A stretch of DNA of 64,000 nt. Origin: Burkholderia sp. GAS332 (lineage in GTDB: Bacteria > Pseudomonadota > Gammaproteobacteria > Burkholderiales > Burkholderiaceae). Below are positions 1 through 8,581 of this stretch, piece by piece. A program made the position numbers and the translations under genes. The stretch lies in assembly GCA_900142905.1 (NCBI GenBank), contig FSRV01000001.1:1922001-1986000 (forward strand), read 5' to 3'. Under the pieces are notes generated by a model. It saw only the letters and a list, made by a program, of their open reading frames with translations, made no database searches and was not told the origin of the DNA. Within the stretch, counting starts at the first letter, position 1; each line of letters starts with the position of its first letter.

Positions 1-1055
1 GCGTCTTTCCCCGAATGAGCGGCATCCGGCTCGGGCCATTCGCCGCGCGCGATCGGTTCGAGCATCTCGGCAAGTCTGGCTAGCGGCAACTGCGCGAACG
101 CGCCGATATCGAGCCCGGCGAATTTCACCGACAGCGCTTCCTTCTTGAGTCGCTTGCCATGACAGGCCGGACAGACGCTGCCAATCATGAATTGCGACAC
201 GCGTTTTTTCATCAGCGCGCTTTGCGTGTTCGCGAACGTGTGCAGCACATAGCGGCGTGCACCGGTGAATGTCCCTTGATAGCTTGGTTCGTCCTTGCGC
301 TTGAGCGCGGCACGCGTTTCTTTCGGCGTGAGTCCCGCGTAGACGGGCGCGGTCGGCTGTTCGTCGGTGAAGAGAATCCAGTCACGGTCTTTCTTCGGTA
401 AATCGCGCCACGGTTTATCGACGTCGTAGCCAAGGGTCACCAGAATGTCGCGCAGGTTTTGTCCGTGCCACGCGGGCGGCCATGCAGCGATTGCGCGCTC
501 GCGAATGGTCAGCGAGTCGTCGGGCACCATCGATTTTTCCGTGACCTCGTACACGCGGCCAAGTCCATGGCAAGTCGGACAGGCGCCTTGCACCGTGTTC
601 GGCGAGAAATCCTCGGCGAACAGCATGGGCTGCTTCGACGGGTAGTCGCCCGTGCGCGAATAGAGCATGCGCACGAGACTCGACAGCGTGGTCACGCTGC
701 CAACCGACGAGCGCACGCTCGGCGTGCCGCGCTGCTGTTGCAACGCGACCGCGGGCGGCAGGCCTTCGATGGCGTCCACTTCGGGCACGCCGACCTGCTC
801 GATCAGGCGCCGGGCATACGGCGCGACCGATTCGAAATAGCGCCGCTGCGCTTCGGCGTACAACGTGCCGAATGCCAGCGACGATTTGCCCGATCCGGAC
901 ACGCCGGTGAAGACGACCAGCGCATCACGCGGAATCCGCACATCGATGTTTTTCAGATTGTGTTCGCGAGCGCCGCGCACCTGCACGAAGCCGGTGAAGG
1001 CGGCTTCCTCGGACGGCGGCGGCGTCGAGCGGGCTTTGTTGTGGATGGCGTCCAT
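1..1055 (-). CDS. uvrA2: UvrA-like ABC excinuclease paralogue (UvrA2 type), 5' part
   Basis: N-terminal ~351 residues of a UvrA-family ATPase; the gene runs off the left edge of the window. Visible are the first Walker A loop (GVSGSGKSS, about residues 51-59), the LYAEAQRRYFESVAPYARR helix region, and two zinc-binding CxxCxG motifs (CPTCHG and, further on, CPACHGKR). After the signature region (about residue 130) the chain passes almost directly from LYSRTGDYPS to the zinc motif, whereas canonical UvrA has a UvrB-binding domain of more than 100 residues here. This fits the UvrA2 paralogues, which are thought to act in damage tolerance or drug resistance rather than classical excision repair. 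The ATG at 1055 is chosen; the frame stays open upstream without a better start, and no strong Shine-Dalgarno is seen, so the start is uncertain. Confidence 0.85.
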   Translation of the reverse strand, partial: MDAIHNKARSTPPPSEEAAFTGFVQVRGAREHNLKNIDVRIPRDALVVFTGVSGSGKSSLAFGTLYAEAQRRYFESVAPYARRLIEQVGVPEVDAIEGLPPAVALQQQRGTPSVRSSVGSVTTLSSLVRMLYSRTGDYPSKQPMLFAEDFSPNTVQGACPTCHGLGRVYEVTEKSMVPDDSLTIRERAIAAWPPAWHGQNLRDILVTLGYDVDKPWRDLPKKDRDWILFTDEQPTAPVYAGLTPKETRAALKRKDEPSYQGTFTGARRYVLHTFANTQSALMKKRVSQFMIGSVCPACHGKRLKKEALSVKFAGLDIGAFAQLPLARLAEMLEPIARGEWPEPDAAHSGKD

Positions 1056-1223
1056 ATCGATGAGTGGCGAATAAGCATGGCCCTGCGGGCCAACGCTAGC
1101 GAAGCTGCACGGAGCATGCCCGACGGTTATCTGGCGATGATGCCAGTGAAGGCAGGGCGCACCCACCCCCGTCAATCCAGAAATGACAGCCTATCATTGA
1201 AGCGCCTATCCGCGCGGCATTGC

Positions 1224-1331
1224 CTACTGACCCACGGTTTCCATCTGCTCCGGCACGCCCGCATTCAAGCAGATGTGTTTCAGTTCGGTGAAGTCCGCCA
1301 GTGCATCGTACCCGTGCAGTTGTGCGTTCAT
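1224..1331 (-). pseudogene. Possible C-terminal remnant of an aldehyde dehydrogenase
   Basis: A 35-codon open frame that starts on the A of the LysR stop codon (TGATG overlap) and reads MNAQLHGYDALADFTELKHICLNAG near its start. The pattern of a Gly/Leu stretch followed by ALxxFTExKxxCxN resembles the extreme C-terminus of NAD-dependent aldehyde dehydrogenases, where it follows the active-site domain. Nothing else of such an enzyme is present, because the upstream bases are LysR coding sequence. It could be the scar of a lost aldehyde dehydrogenase of the furan pathway, or a chance small ORF translationally coupled to the regulator. The resemblance is by eye only. Confidence 0.3.
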
Positions 1332-2278
1332 CAGATTTTCCTGGTCGCGGTAGGGGTGTCCTTCGTTGCATCCAACGGCGCGGTGTTCAGCACCTGGCGC
1401 AGTTCGTCGGCGATGATCGAGATCAGCGCGTCCGCCGCGGCGCTTAGCGGCCGGCGCGGATGCGTGATGCAGACGATGTGGCGCACGATGCGTGGCGCCA
1501 GAATCGGATACGCGCGCAACGTGCCCGCTCGGACTGCGCGCTCGACCACGATACGCGGCAGGATGGTCGCGAAGCGCGTATTGCCGACCAGTTGCACGAT
1601 GCTGCTGAGCACATCGATTTCGAAGCGCGGCGTCAGGAGCACGTCCTCGTGCTGCGCGGCGGTATCGAGCACGCCGCGCAGGCCGTGCCGCTTGGTCGGC
1701 AGCACCAGTTCGAGTTCGGGCAGCTTGGCCAGCTCGATCGCGTGCGGCAGGTCGGGGCCGTGTGCCGCACTGGTGGCGAGCACCATTTCTTCGTCGAGGA
1801 TCGCGTGCGCATCGAGCGAGAGCTTGCCGCGCGGTTTGTTGATGAGCGCCGCGTCGAGCTGGCCGCCGGCGACCCAGTCGATGAAGGTCGCGCTGTAGCC
1901 GTCGGAGACGGTGACTTCGACGTACGGATATTTCTCGTGATAGCGCGACAGTGAATCGGCCAGCACGCTTTCGCTGATCGACGCAATCAACCCGATCGAC
2001 ACACGCCCGGTGATGATCTCGTCGCGCTGGATCAGCTGCTGCCGCGCATGCGCAAGGTCGCGCATGATCGGCAGGAAGAGCCGATACATGAGCCGCCCGG
2101 CGGCGGTCGGCGTCATCCCGTGCGAGCCGCGCTCGAACAGTTGCTGATGCAGCTCGTCCTCGAGCTTCGCGATCTGCATGCTGAGCGCCGGTTGCACGAT
2201 ATTCAGACGCTTGGCCGCGCGGGTGACCGAGCCGTCTTCGAACAGCGCGATGAAATATTGAATCTGCTTCAGGTCCAT
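1331..2278 (-). CDS. hmfR1: LysR-family regulator of the furan (hmf) genes
   Basis: 315-residue LysR-type transcriptional regulator. The N-terminal winged helix is clear (MDLKQIQYFIALFEDGSVTR..., recognition region RLNIVQPALSMQIAKLEDEL, residues ~1-62), followed by a periplasmic-binding-protein-like effector domain (ISESVLADSLSRYHEKYP..., about 90-290). It is transcribed divergently from hmfF with a 342-bp spacer, the usual LysR arrangement for control of the neighbouring operon. HmfR regulators of this family control hmf genes in Cupriavidus; the effector (possibly a furoate-pathway CoA ester or acid) cannot be read from the sequence. ATG at 2278 is the first residue of the conserved N-terminus. 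The TGA overlaps the ATG of a 35-codon remnant. Confidence 0.85.
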   Translation of the reverse strand: MDLKQIQYFIALFEDGSVTRAAKRLNIVQPALSMQIAKLEDELHQQLFERGSHGMTPTAAGRLMYRLFLPIMRDLAHARQQLIQRDEIITGRVSIGLIASISESVLADSLSRYHEKYPYVEVTVSDGYSATFIDWVAGGQLDAALINKPRGKLSLDAHAILDEEMVLATSAAHGPDLPHAIELAKLPELELVLPTKRHGLRGVLDTAAQHEDVLLTPRFEIDVLSSIVQLVGNTRFATILPRIVVERAVRAGTLRAYPILAPRIVRHIVCITHPRRPLSAAADALISIIADELRQVLNTAPLDATKDTPTATRKI

Positions 2279-2620
2279 GGGTGTGTTTGTTCAGGCTTCC
2301 ACGTTGTCAATATTTTTGATGTTGATGGTCGTTGTTATCAACTCCCGTGGAGTGGCGGTGCTGCTACTTCGCATGGGGCAGGTTTGTCGATCAGTCACTA
2401 AAAGCCCGTCACAGTCAGCATATTGGCGGTCGTTGCTATTAATACCCGCGACGCTGCTCAACGTCATCAGGGCTAACGCTGATATCAGAATAAGTGATGA
2501 AGAAAATCAAAAAACACTATTAGAACTTATACGTCATTCTCGCTACGCTCCATTCAAATCCACTGTGCGCTCGTTACACAAAACAACGGGCGGACATTGA
2601 CACGACACATGGAGACCCAG
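2279..2620. promoter_or_regulatory. Divergent promoter region between hmfR1 and hmfF
   Basis: 342-bp non-coding spacer, more AT-rich than its flanks in the part nearest hmfF. It contains a perfect 10-bp palindrome CTGATATCAG (2479-2488), directly followed by ATAAGT (2490-2495) with its inverted copy ACTTAT at 2525-2530. These are candidate LysR-type operator elements and lie 90-140 bp upstream of the hmfF start. No convincing sigma-70 promoter could be assigned by eye. Confidence 0.45.
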
Positions 2621-4105
2621 ATGAGTTCTCGCGGTACCGCTTTCCTCGAAACGACAGTTTCTCCGAGTGAGGGAGAGCGTCCCGCCCGCTCGCTGCGAAG
2701 CTGGCTCGAGCACCTGTCGGCGAGCGGGCGGCTGGCCACCATCGAAAACCCCGTCGCGCTCGAGCACGAACTCGCTGCGATCGCGAAAAAGCTCGACGGC
2801 TCGCGCGCCGCAGTGTTCGTTCAGCCTGGCGGCCACGCGATTCCGGTGGTCAGCGGTTTCATGTCGAGGCGCGCATGGATCGCCGAAGCGATGGGCGTGA
2901 GTGAGGACCAGCTGCTGCATCGCTTTCGCGAAGCCGCCGAGCATCCGCTCGCGTGGCAGGAGGTCCCGGCGAGTACCGCGCTGTGCCAGCAGGTCATCCA
3001 TACGGAAGGAATCGATCTACACAAGCTGCTGCCCATTCCGACACATAGCGAACACGATAGTGGCCCGTACATCACCGCCGGTCTCGTGATCGCGCGCAAT
3101 CCGCGCACAGGCATCCAGAACGTATCGATCAACCGGATCCAGGTGCATGGACCGGACCGCATGGCGATCCTCCTGCTGCCGCGCCATCTGTACGCCTTTC
3201 ACCGAACCGCGGAAGCCGCGGGAGAGCCACTCGAGCTCGCCGTGGTGATTGGCGTGGACCCACTGACGATGCTCGCTTCGCAGGCGATCACGCCGATCGA
3301 TCACGACGAGCTGGAGATCGCCGGCGCACTGCACGGGGCGCCGCTGCCGGTCGTGAAGTGCGTGAGCAACGGCGTGAAGGTGCCGGCCTTCGCGGAGATC
3401 GTGATCGAAGGGCGCATCCTGCCGAACGTGCGCGAGCAGGAAGGCCCGTTCGGCGAGTTTCCAAAGTATTACAGCGCGCGAGAGGCGCGTGAGGTGATCG
3501 AGGTCACAGCGCTCACGCATCGCGCAAAGCCGATTTATCACACGATTGTGCCGGCCGAAATGGAACATCTGCTGCTTGGCGCGATTCCACGTGAGGCGAC
3601 GCTGCTTGCGCATCTGCAGCGCAGCCATCCGAACGTGAAAGACGTGCACCTGTCAGTTGGCGGCGTGTGCCGTTATCACCTGTGGATCCAGTTCGAGAAG
3701 AAGCGCGAAGGCGAAGCGAAAAACGTGATCCTGTGTGCGTTCGGCGCCCACTACGACATCAAACAGGTGGTGGTGGTGGATACCGATGTGGACGTGCACG
3801 ACCCCGCTGAAATCGAATGGGCCATCGCCACGCGCTTCCAGGCCGATCGTGATCTGGTCGTGATCGAAGGTGCGCAGGGCTCGCCGCTCGATCCGTCGAC
3901 CACCGTGGGCCAGCCGGATGACGCCCCGGCGCATCTGCAGGGCATCAGCGCGAAGATGGGGCTCGACGCCACGCGGCCGGTGGTTTATGCGGCGCACGTG
4001 TTCACGCGCGTGCGCATTCCCGGGCAGGACTCGGTGGACCTGGACGCGCTCGTCGCCAGCGACAACGCCGCGTTCGATACCTATCTCGGTGACGTTCATG
4101 CCTGA
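2621..4105 (+). CDS. hmfF: 2,5-furandicarboxylate decarboxylase (UbiD family)
   Basis: 494-residue UbiD-family reversible decarboxylase using prenylated FMN. Family hallmarks are visible: the cofactor-binding stretch around VSINRIQV (~residues 165-172) and the catalytic REQEGPFGEF segment (~269-278) carrying the conserved Glu pair. In the HMF pathway this enzyme removes one carboxylate from 2,5-furandicarboxylate to give 2-furoate. That assignment rests on context: its UbiX partner is next, followed by the furoyl-CoA enzymes. The ATG at 2621 is preferred because GGAG lies at 2611-2614, 6 bp upstream; a TTG at 2597 and ATG at 2609 are in frame but poorly spaced. It overlaps hmfG by 8 bp. Confidence 0.9.
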   Translation: MSSRGTAFLETTVSPSEGERPARSLRSWLEHLSASGRLATIENPVALEHELAAIAKKLDGSRAAVFVQPGGHAIPVVSGFMSRRAWIAEAMGVSEDQLLHRFREAAEHPLAWQEVPASTALCQQVIHTEGIDLHKLLPIPTHSEHDSGPYITAGLVIARNPRTGIQNVSINRIQVHGPDRMAILLLPRHLYAFHRTAEAAGEPLELAVVIGVDPLTMLASQAITPIDHDELEIAGALHGAPLPVVKCVSNGVKVPAFAEIVIEGRILPNVREQEGPFGEFPKYYSAREAREVIEVTALTHRAKPIYHTIVPAEMEHLLLGAIPREATLLAHLQRSHPNVKDVHLSVGGVCRYHLWIQFEKKREGEAKNVILCAFGAHYDIKQVVVVDTDVDVHDPAEIEWAIATRFQADRDLVVIEGAQGSPLDPSTTVGQPDDAPAHLQGISAKMGLDATRPVVYAAHVFTRVRIPGQDSVDLDALVASDNAAFDTYLGDVHA

Positions 4106-4718
4106 CAACAAGCGTGAGCGGATTGTCGTGGGCATTTCGGGCGCGAGCGGCGCGGTGATCGGCGTGCGCCTGCTTGCCGCGCTACGCCGCCTCGGCACGC
4201 ATGAGACGCATCTGATCGTGTCGGCCTCGGGCGCAGTGACGGCGGCTCAGGAACTGGGCATGGCGCGTGGCGATCTGGAGAGCCTCGCCGACGTGGTCTA
4301 CAACGTGCGCGATATCGGCGCGGCAGTCGCGAGCGGTTCGTTCATCACCGCGGGCATGGTTATCGCGCCGTGCTCGATGAAAACGCTCGCGGGCGTGGCC
4401 AATGGCTTCGCCGACAACCTGCTCACGCGGGCCGCCGACGTCATGCTCAAGGAGCGTCGCCGACTGGTGCTGGTGGCACGGGAAACACCGCTCAATCTCG
4501 CGCACTTGCGCAACATGACGCTGGCCACCGAGATGGGCGCGATCGTGATGCCGCCGGTGCCCGCGTTCTACGCCCATCCGAAGACCATCGAGGACGTGGT
4601 CGATCACACGGTCGGCCGGATTCTGGACCTGTTCGGCATCGAGCACCGCGAGATCGCCCAGCGCTGGAGCGGACTCGCCGATGAGTTCGCCGGGCGCCGC
4701 GCGGGAGCCGGCGAATGA
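4098..4718 (+). CDS. hmfG: UbiX-family flavin prenyltransferase
   Basis: 206-residue flavin prenyltransferase that makes prenyl-FMN, the cofactor of the adjacent UbiD enzyme. It shows the FMN-binding N-terminus VVGISGASGAVIGVRLL (residues ~8-24), the PCSMKTLAGVANGFADNLLTRAADV segment, and the C-terminal LVLVARETPLNLAHLRNM and AFYAHPKTIEDVVDHTVGRILDLFGIE stretches typical of UbiX/Pad1. Length fits the family (about 190-210). The start at 4098 overlaps the hmfF stop by 8 bp, and the gene's TGA overlaps the next ATG (ATGA at 4715), so hmfF-G-A are translationally coupled. A longer in-frame extension upstream lies inside hmfF and is not credible. Confidence 0.93.
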   Translation: MPDNKRERIVVGISGASGAVIGVRLLAALRRLGTHETHLIVSASGAVTAAQELGMARGDLESLADVVYNVRDIGAAVASGSFITAGMVIAPCSMKTLAGVANGFADNLLTRAADVMLKERRRLVLVARETPLNLAHLRNMTLATEMGAIVMPPVPAFYAHPKTIEDVVDHTVGRILDLFGIEHREIAQRWSGLADEFAGRRAGAGE

Positions 4719-7700
4719 ACCAGCGCGACATGATCAATTCAGGCAACGCTGCGACTGTAGAGGTTGAACCAACCCACGACGAAGGCGTAAAGCGTCCACA
4801 GACCTATCTCGGCCGCCCGATGGAGCGTCTCGAAGACCCTGCGATCCTGACCGGCCGTGGCCGTTATGGCGACGATCTCGGCACCAAACCCGGCACCCTG
4901 CATGCGGCGATTCTGCGCTCACCGCATGCACATGCAGAACTCGTTGCCATCAATACCGACGCCGCGTCGAAACTGCCCGGCGTGCGCGCGATCCTGACGC
5001 GCGACGACCTGCGTGCGTGGTCGCGCCCCTTCGTGGTGGGGGTGAAATCGCCGATGGAGCAGTGGGCGCTCGCGATGGACCGCGTGCGCTATGTCGGCGA
5101 ACCTGTCGCGGTGGTGCTGGCGGAATCGCGGGCCATCGCCGAAGACGGCCTCGATCTTCTCAAGGTCGAATATTCAACGCTCGATCCGGTTACGACGATC
5201 GAACAGGCGGCGAGCGAGGAATCAACGGTGCTGCATGAAAAGGTCGGCACCAATGTGATTAGCGACCGCCGCTTCCGCTATGGCGATCCCGAAGCTGCGT
5301 TCGAGAAAGCGCCACATCGCGTGAAACTGGTCGCGCATTATCCGCGCAATACCTGTGCGCCGATCGAATGCGGCGTGGTGATCGCCGAATATCTGGCGGG
5401 CGACGAAGGCTACGACGTTACGTCGAATTTCATGGGCCCGTTCTCGCTGCACGCGGTGATGGCGATGGCGCTGAACGTGCCGGCCAATCGTCTGCGTCAC
5501 AAGGCGCCGCGCGATTCGGGCGGCAGTTTCGGCGTGAAGCAGGCGGTGTTTCCCTATGTCGTGCTGATGTGCCTCGCCTCCCGCAAGGCCGGCGCCCCGG
5601 TGAAGTGGGTCGAGGACCGGCTCGAACATCTGAGCGCGGCGACCTCCGCGACGGCACGCCTGTCGACGCTCGAGGCGGCTGTTGAAAGCGACGGCCGCAT
5701 TACCGCGCTCTCATACGATCAACTTGAAGATTGTGGGGGCTATCTGCGCGCGCCGGAACCGGCGACGTTCTACCGGATGCATGGCTGCCTGACAGGCGCG
5801 TATGCCATCGACAATCTGTTGGTGCGCAATCGTGTCGTGCTGACCAATAAGACGCCCACGGGTCTCGTGCGCGGCTTCGGCGGCCCGCAGGTTTACTTCG
5901 CGCTCGAACGGCTGATACAACGCATCGCGCTTGAGTTAAAGCTGGATGTGCTCGACGTGTATCGTCGCAATTTCGTCGCCGCCGATGCCTTCCCGTATCG
6001 CGCCGCAGCGGGCGCCTTGCTCGACTCGGGCAACTATCAGGAGGCGCTGCGTCGTTCGCTGGCCGAAGGCGGCTGTGAGGAATTGCGTGCGCGCCGCGAG
6101 GCGGCGCGCAAGGAAGGGCGGCTGTACGGCATCGGCTTCGCGGCGATCGTCGAGCCGTCGGTGTCGAACATGGGCTATATCACGACGGTGATGCCCGCCG
6201 ACGCGCGCAGGAAGGCCGGCCCGAAGAGCGGCGCGATCGCGAGCGCCACGGTCAGCGTCGATCTGCTAGGCGGCGTGGTGGTGACGATCGCGTCGACGCC
6301 CGCGGGCCAAGGGCATATGACGGTGTGCGCGCAGGTGGTCGCGGATGTGCTCGGCGTCTCGCCTCAAGACGTCGTCGTCAATGTCGAGTTCGATACGCAT
6401 AAGGACGCGTGGTCGGTGGCGGCGGGCAATTATTCGAGCCGCTTTGCCGGCGCGGTGGCGGGCACGGTGCATCTCGCGGCCGTGCGCGTACGCGACAAGG
6501 TCGCGCGCATCGTGTCGAAGCAGTGGGGTTGCGCGCCGGAAGATGTGCGTTTCGAAGGCGGCCGCATTTACGCGGCGGGTGCGGAGGATCGTGCACAGCC
6601 GTTCGGCCGCGTCGCCGCCAATGCGCCGCATTGGGCGCCCGCGCTCTTACCCGAAGGCGAGGAGCCCGGCCTGCGTGAGACTGTGTTCTGGAATCCGCCG
6701 AACATGGCGGCGCCGGATGAGAACGATCGCATCAATACGTCGGCGGCTTACGGGTTCGCCTTCGACATGTGCGGAGTGGAAGTGGACCGCGCCACGGGCC
6801 GTGTGCGGATCGACCGATATGTCACCGCGCACGACGCCGGCACGCTGCTGAACCCCGCGCTCGCCGATGGCCAGATTCGCGGCGCGTTCGCGCAAGGTCT
6901 CGGCGCGGCGTTGATGGAGGAATTCCGCTACGGCGCGGATGGCAGTTTCCAGTCGGGCACGCTCGCCGATTATCTGATGCCGACCACCTGCGAAGTGCCC
7001 GATCCGGTGATCGTGCATCTGGAAACGCCGAGTCCGTTCACGCCGTTGGGCGCGAAAGGACTCGGCGAGGGCAACAACATGAGCACGCCGCCGTGCATCG
7101 CGAATGCGGTGGCGGACGCGCTCGGCGTCGACGATATCCGTTTGCCGTTGACGCCTTCGAAGGTCATGGCGCTCATCGGTATTGACGACCCCGCGCCGTC
7201 GCGTCCCGAGTTGCGCGACACGCCACCGGCGAAACCGGGGATGCCCGGCGGCGGAAAGGCGCTGACCGCGCAAGGCAGCGTCGATTTGCCGGCGTCGCCG
7301 GAAGCCATTTTCGCGGTGCTGCTCGATCCGGACGCGCTCGCCAGAGTGATACCGGGTTGCCACGCGCTCGAAGCCGAAGGCACGAACCAGTATCGCGCCG
7401 ACGTGACGGTCGGCGTGGGCATGATCAAGGCGCGCTTCGAAGCGAAGATCGGGTTGTCGGAAATCGACGCGCCACATCGGCTGCGTTTGGCAGGCGCGGG
7501 CATGTCCTCGCTCGGCAGCGCACGCGGCAGCGGCCTCGTCGAGTTGATACCGATCGAAAGCGGCACGCGTCTTTCCTATGACTACGAAGCCCAGGTGTCG
7601 GGCAAGGTCGCGGCCGTCGGCGGACGCATGCTCGAAGGGGCGGCCAAGGTCGTCCTGCGGCAACTGTTCGAATCGCTTGGACGCCAGGCCGCAGGCAAAC

Positions 7701-7762
7701 CGGTAAAAACCGGAGGCGGGTGGCTATCGCAGTTGCTCGCACGTTTCAGGAGGCAGGCATGA
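4715..7762 (+). CDS. hmfA: 2-furoyl-CoA dehydrogenase molybdopterin subunit with fused CoxG domain
   Basis: 1015-residue large subunit of a xanthine-dehydrogenase-family molybdenum hydroxylase. Residues ~28-150 carry the a/b hammerhead (YLGRPMERLEDPAILTGRGRY...), then two Mo-cofactor domains with RGFGGPQVYFALER and the C-terminal GAKGLGEGNN, whose Glu is the expected active-site base. In the pathway the complex hydroxylates furoyl-CoA at C5. From about residue 850 there is an additional SRPBCC/CoxG-like domain (QGSVDLPASPEAIFAVLLDPDALARVIPGC, ending with VVLRQLFESLG), usually a separate protein in CO dehydrogenase and related systems, where it assists assembly or membrane recruitment. The ATG overlaps the hmfG stop and has GGGAG 7 bp upstream. 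Confidence 0.88.
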   Translation: MNQRDMINSGNAATVEVEPTHDEGVKRPQTYLGRPMERLEDPAILTGRGRYGDDLGTKPGTLHAAILRSPHAHAELVAINTDAASKLPGVRAILTRDDLRAWSRPFVVGVKSPMEQWALAMDRVRYVGEPVAVVLAESRAIAEDGLDLLKVEYSTLDPVTTIEQAASEESTVLHEKVGTNVISDRRFRYGDPEAAFEKAPHRVKLVAHYPRNTCAPIECGVVIAEYLAGDEGYDVTSNFMGPFSLHAVMAMALNVPANRLRHKAPRDSGGSFGVKQAVFPYVVLMCLASRKAGAPVKWVEDRLEHLSAATSATARLSTLEAAVESDGRITALSYDQLEDCGGYLRAPEPATFYRMHGCLTGAYAIDNLLVRNRVVLTNKTPTGLVRGFGGPQVYFALERLIQRIALELKLDVLDVYRRNFVAADAFPYRAAAGALLDSGNYQEALRRSLAEGGCEELRARREAARKEGRLYGIGFAAIVEPSVSNMGYITTVMPADARRKAGPKSGAIASATVSVDLLGGVVVTIASTPAGQGHMTVCAQVVADVLGVSPQDVVVNVEFDTHKDAWSVAAGNYSSRFAGAVAGTVHLAAVRVRDKVARIVSKQWGCAPEDVRFEGGRIYAAGAEDRAQPFGRVAANAPHWAPALLPEGEEPGLRETVFWNPPNMAAPDENDRINTSAAYGFAFDMCGVEVDRATGRVRIDRYVTAHDAGTLLNPALADGQIRGAFAQGLGAALMEEFRYGADGSFQSGTLADYLMPTTCEVPDPVIVHLETPSPFTPLGAKGLGEGNNMSTPPCIANAVADALGVDDIRLPLTPSKVMALIGIDDPAPSRPELRDTPPAKPGMPGGGKALTAQGSVDLPASPEAIFAVLLDPDALARVIPGCHALEAEGTNQYRADVTVGVGMIKARFEAKIGLSEIDAPHRLRLAGAGMSSLGSARGSGLVELIPIESGTRLSYDYEAQVSGKVAAVGGRMLEGAAKVVLRQLFESLGRQAAGKPVKTGGGWLSQLLARFRRQA

Positions 7763-8580
7763 AACCCGCGCCGTTCGATTATCTGCGCGCGATGACTATG
7801 CAGGACGCGCTCGACGCACTCGCGCAAAACGGCGAAGACGCCCGCGTGCTGGCCGGGGGGCAGTCGCTGATGGCGGTGCTGAACATGCGGCTCGCGCAGC
7901 CGCGCATGCTGGTCGATATCTCGCGCACGGACGAACTGAACGCGGTGCGCGTCGATAACGAAGCAGGTCAACTGATTGTGGGCGCGGCCGCCACGCAGGG
8001 CAGCGTCGAATGGCGCGCGTCACTGCGCGATGAAGTCCCCCTGCTGGCGATGGCGTTCCCGCACATTTCGCACTTTCAGATTCGCAATCGCGGCACCGTA
8101 TGTGGCTCGATTGCACACGCCGATCCGAGCGCGGAATTGCCTCTTGTGCTGGCGGCGCTCGGTGGCGACGTGACGCTGCGCTCGAAAAAGAAGAAGCGTG
8201 TCCTGAAGGCCGAGGAATTTTTTCAGGGGATGTTGATGACGGCGCGCGAACCGGACGAATTGGTCGAAGCGGTGCGTTTCCCGCTGAAGAAGCCCGGCGA
8301 GCGCTACGGCTTCACCGAATTCTCCGCGCGTCATGGCGATTTCGCGATGGTCGCGTGCGCAGCGGTGGTGACGAGCGACTCGATCCGCCTCGCGGTGGGC
8401 GGCGTCGCGGATCGGCCGGTGGTCGAGAAATGGCCGCGGTTGCACGGCGAAGACCTACGCAGTGCATTGAACGATTTGAGCTGGAAGCTGGGCGCGCAGG
8501 ACGACGCGCATATTAGCGCGACCTATCGCCGGCATCTGGTCCGGCAACTCGGATGGCGCGTGATCGAGGAGGCAAAGTAA
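7759..8580 (+). CDS. hmfB: 2-furoyl-CoA dehydrogenase FAD subunit
   Basis: 273-residue FAD-binding middle subunit (CoxM/HcrB type). The conserved FAD motifs are visible: VLAGGQSLMAVLNMRLAQP (~residues 31-49) and the second motif RNRGTVCGSIAHADPSAELPLVLAAL (~110-135). It passes electrons from the two Fe-S clusters of HmfC or the Mo centre to an acceptor. The ATG at 7759 sits in an ATGA overlap with hmfA and has AGGAGG at 7748-7753, 5 bp upstream, which excludes the longer in-frame extension beginning at 7720. Gene order large-medium-small matches furoyl-CoA dehydrogenases of HMF-degrading bacteria. Confidence 0.9.
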   Translation: MKPAPFDYLRAMTMQDALDALAQNGEDARVLAGGQSLMAVLNMRLAQPRMLVDISRTDELNAVRVDNEAGQLIVGAAATQGSVEWRASLRDEVPLLAMAFPHISHFQIRNRGTVCGSIAHADPSAELPLVLAALGGDVTLRSKKKKRVLKAEEFFQGMLMTAREPDELVEAVRFPLKKPGERYGFTEFSARHGDFAMVACAAVVTSDSIRLAVGGVADRPVVEKWPRLHGEDLRSALNDLSWKLGAQDDAHISATYRRHLVRQLGWRVIEEAK

Positions 8581-8581
8581 A

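Noticed and set aside
459..1898. 479-codon plus-strand open frame
   Set aside because: It lies opposite the UvrA-like and LysR genes, whose protein motifs are clear; its translation is arginine-rich and without domains, a typical GC-rich shadow frame.
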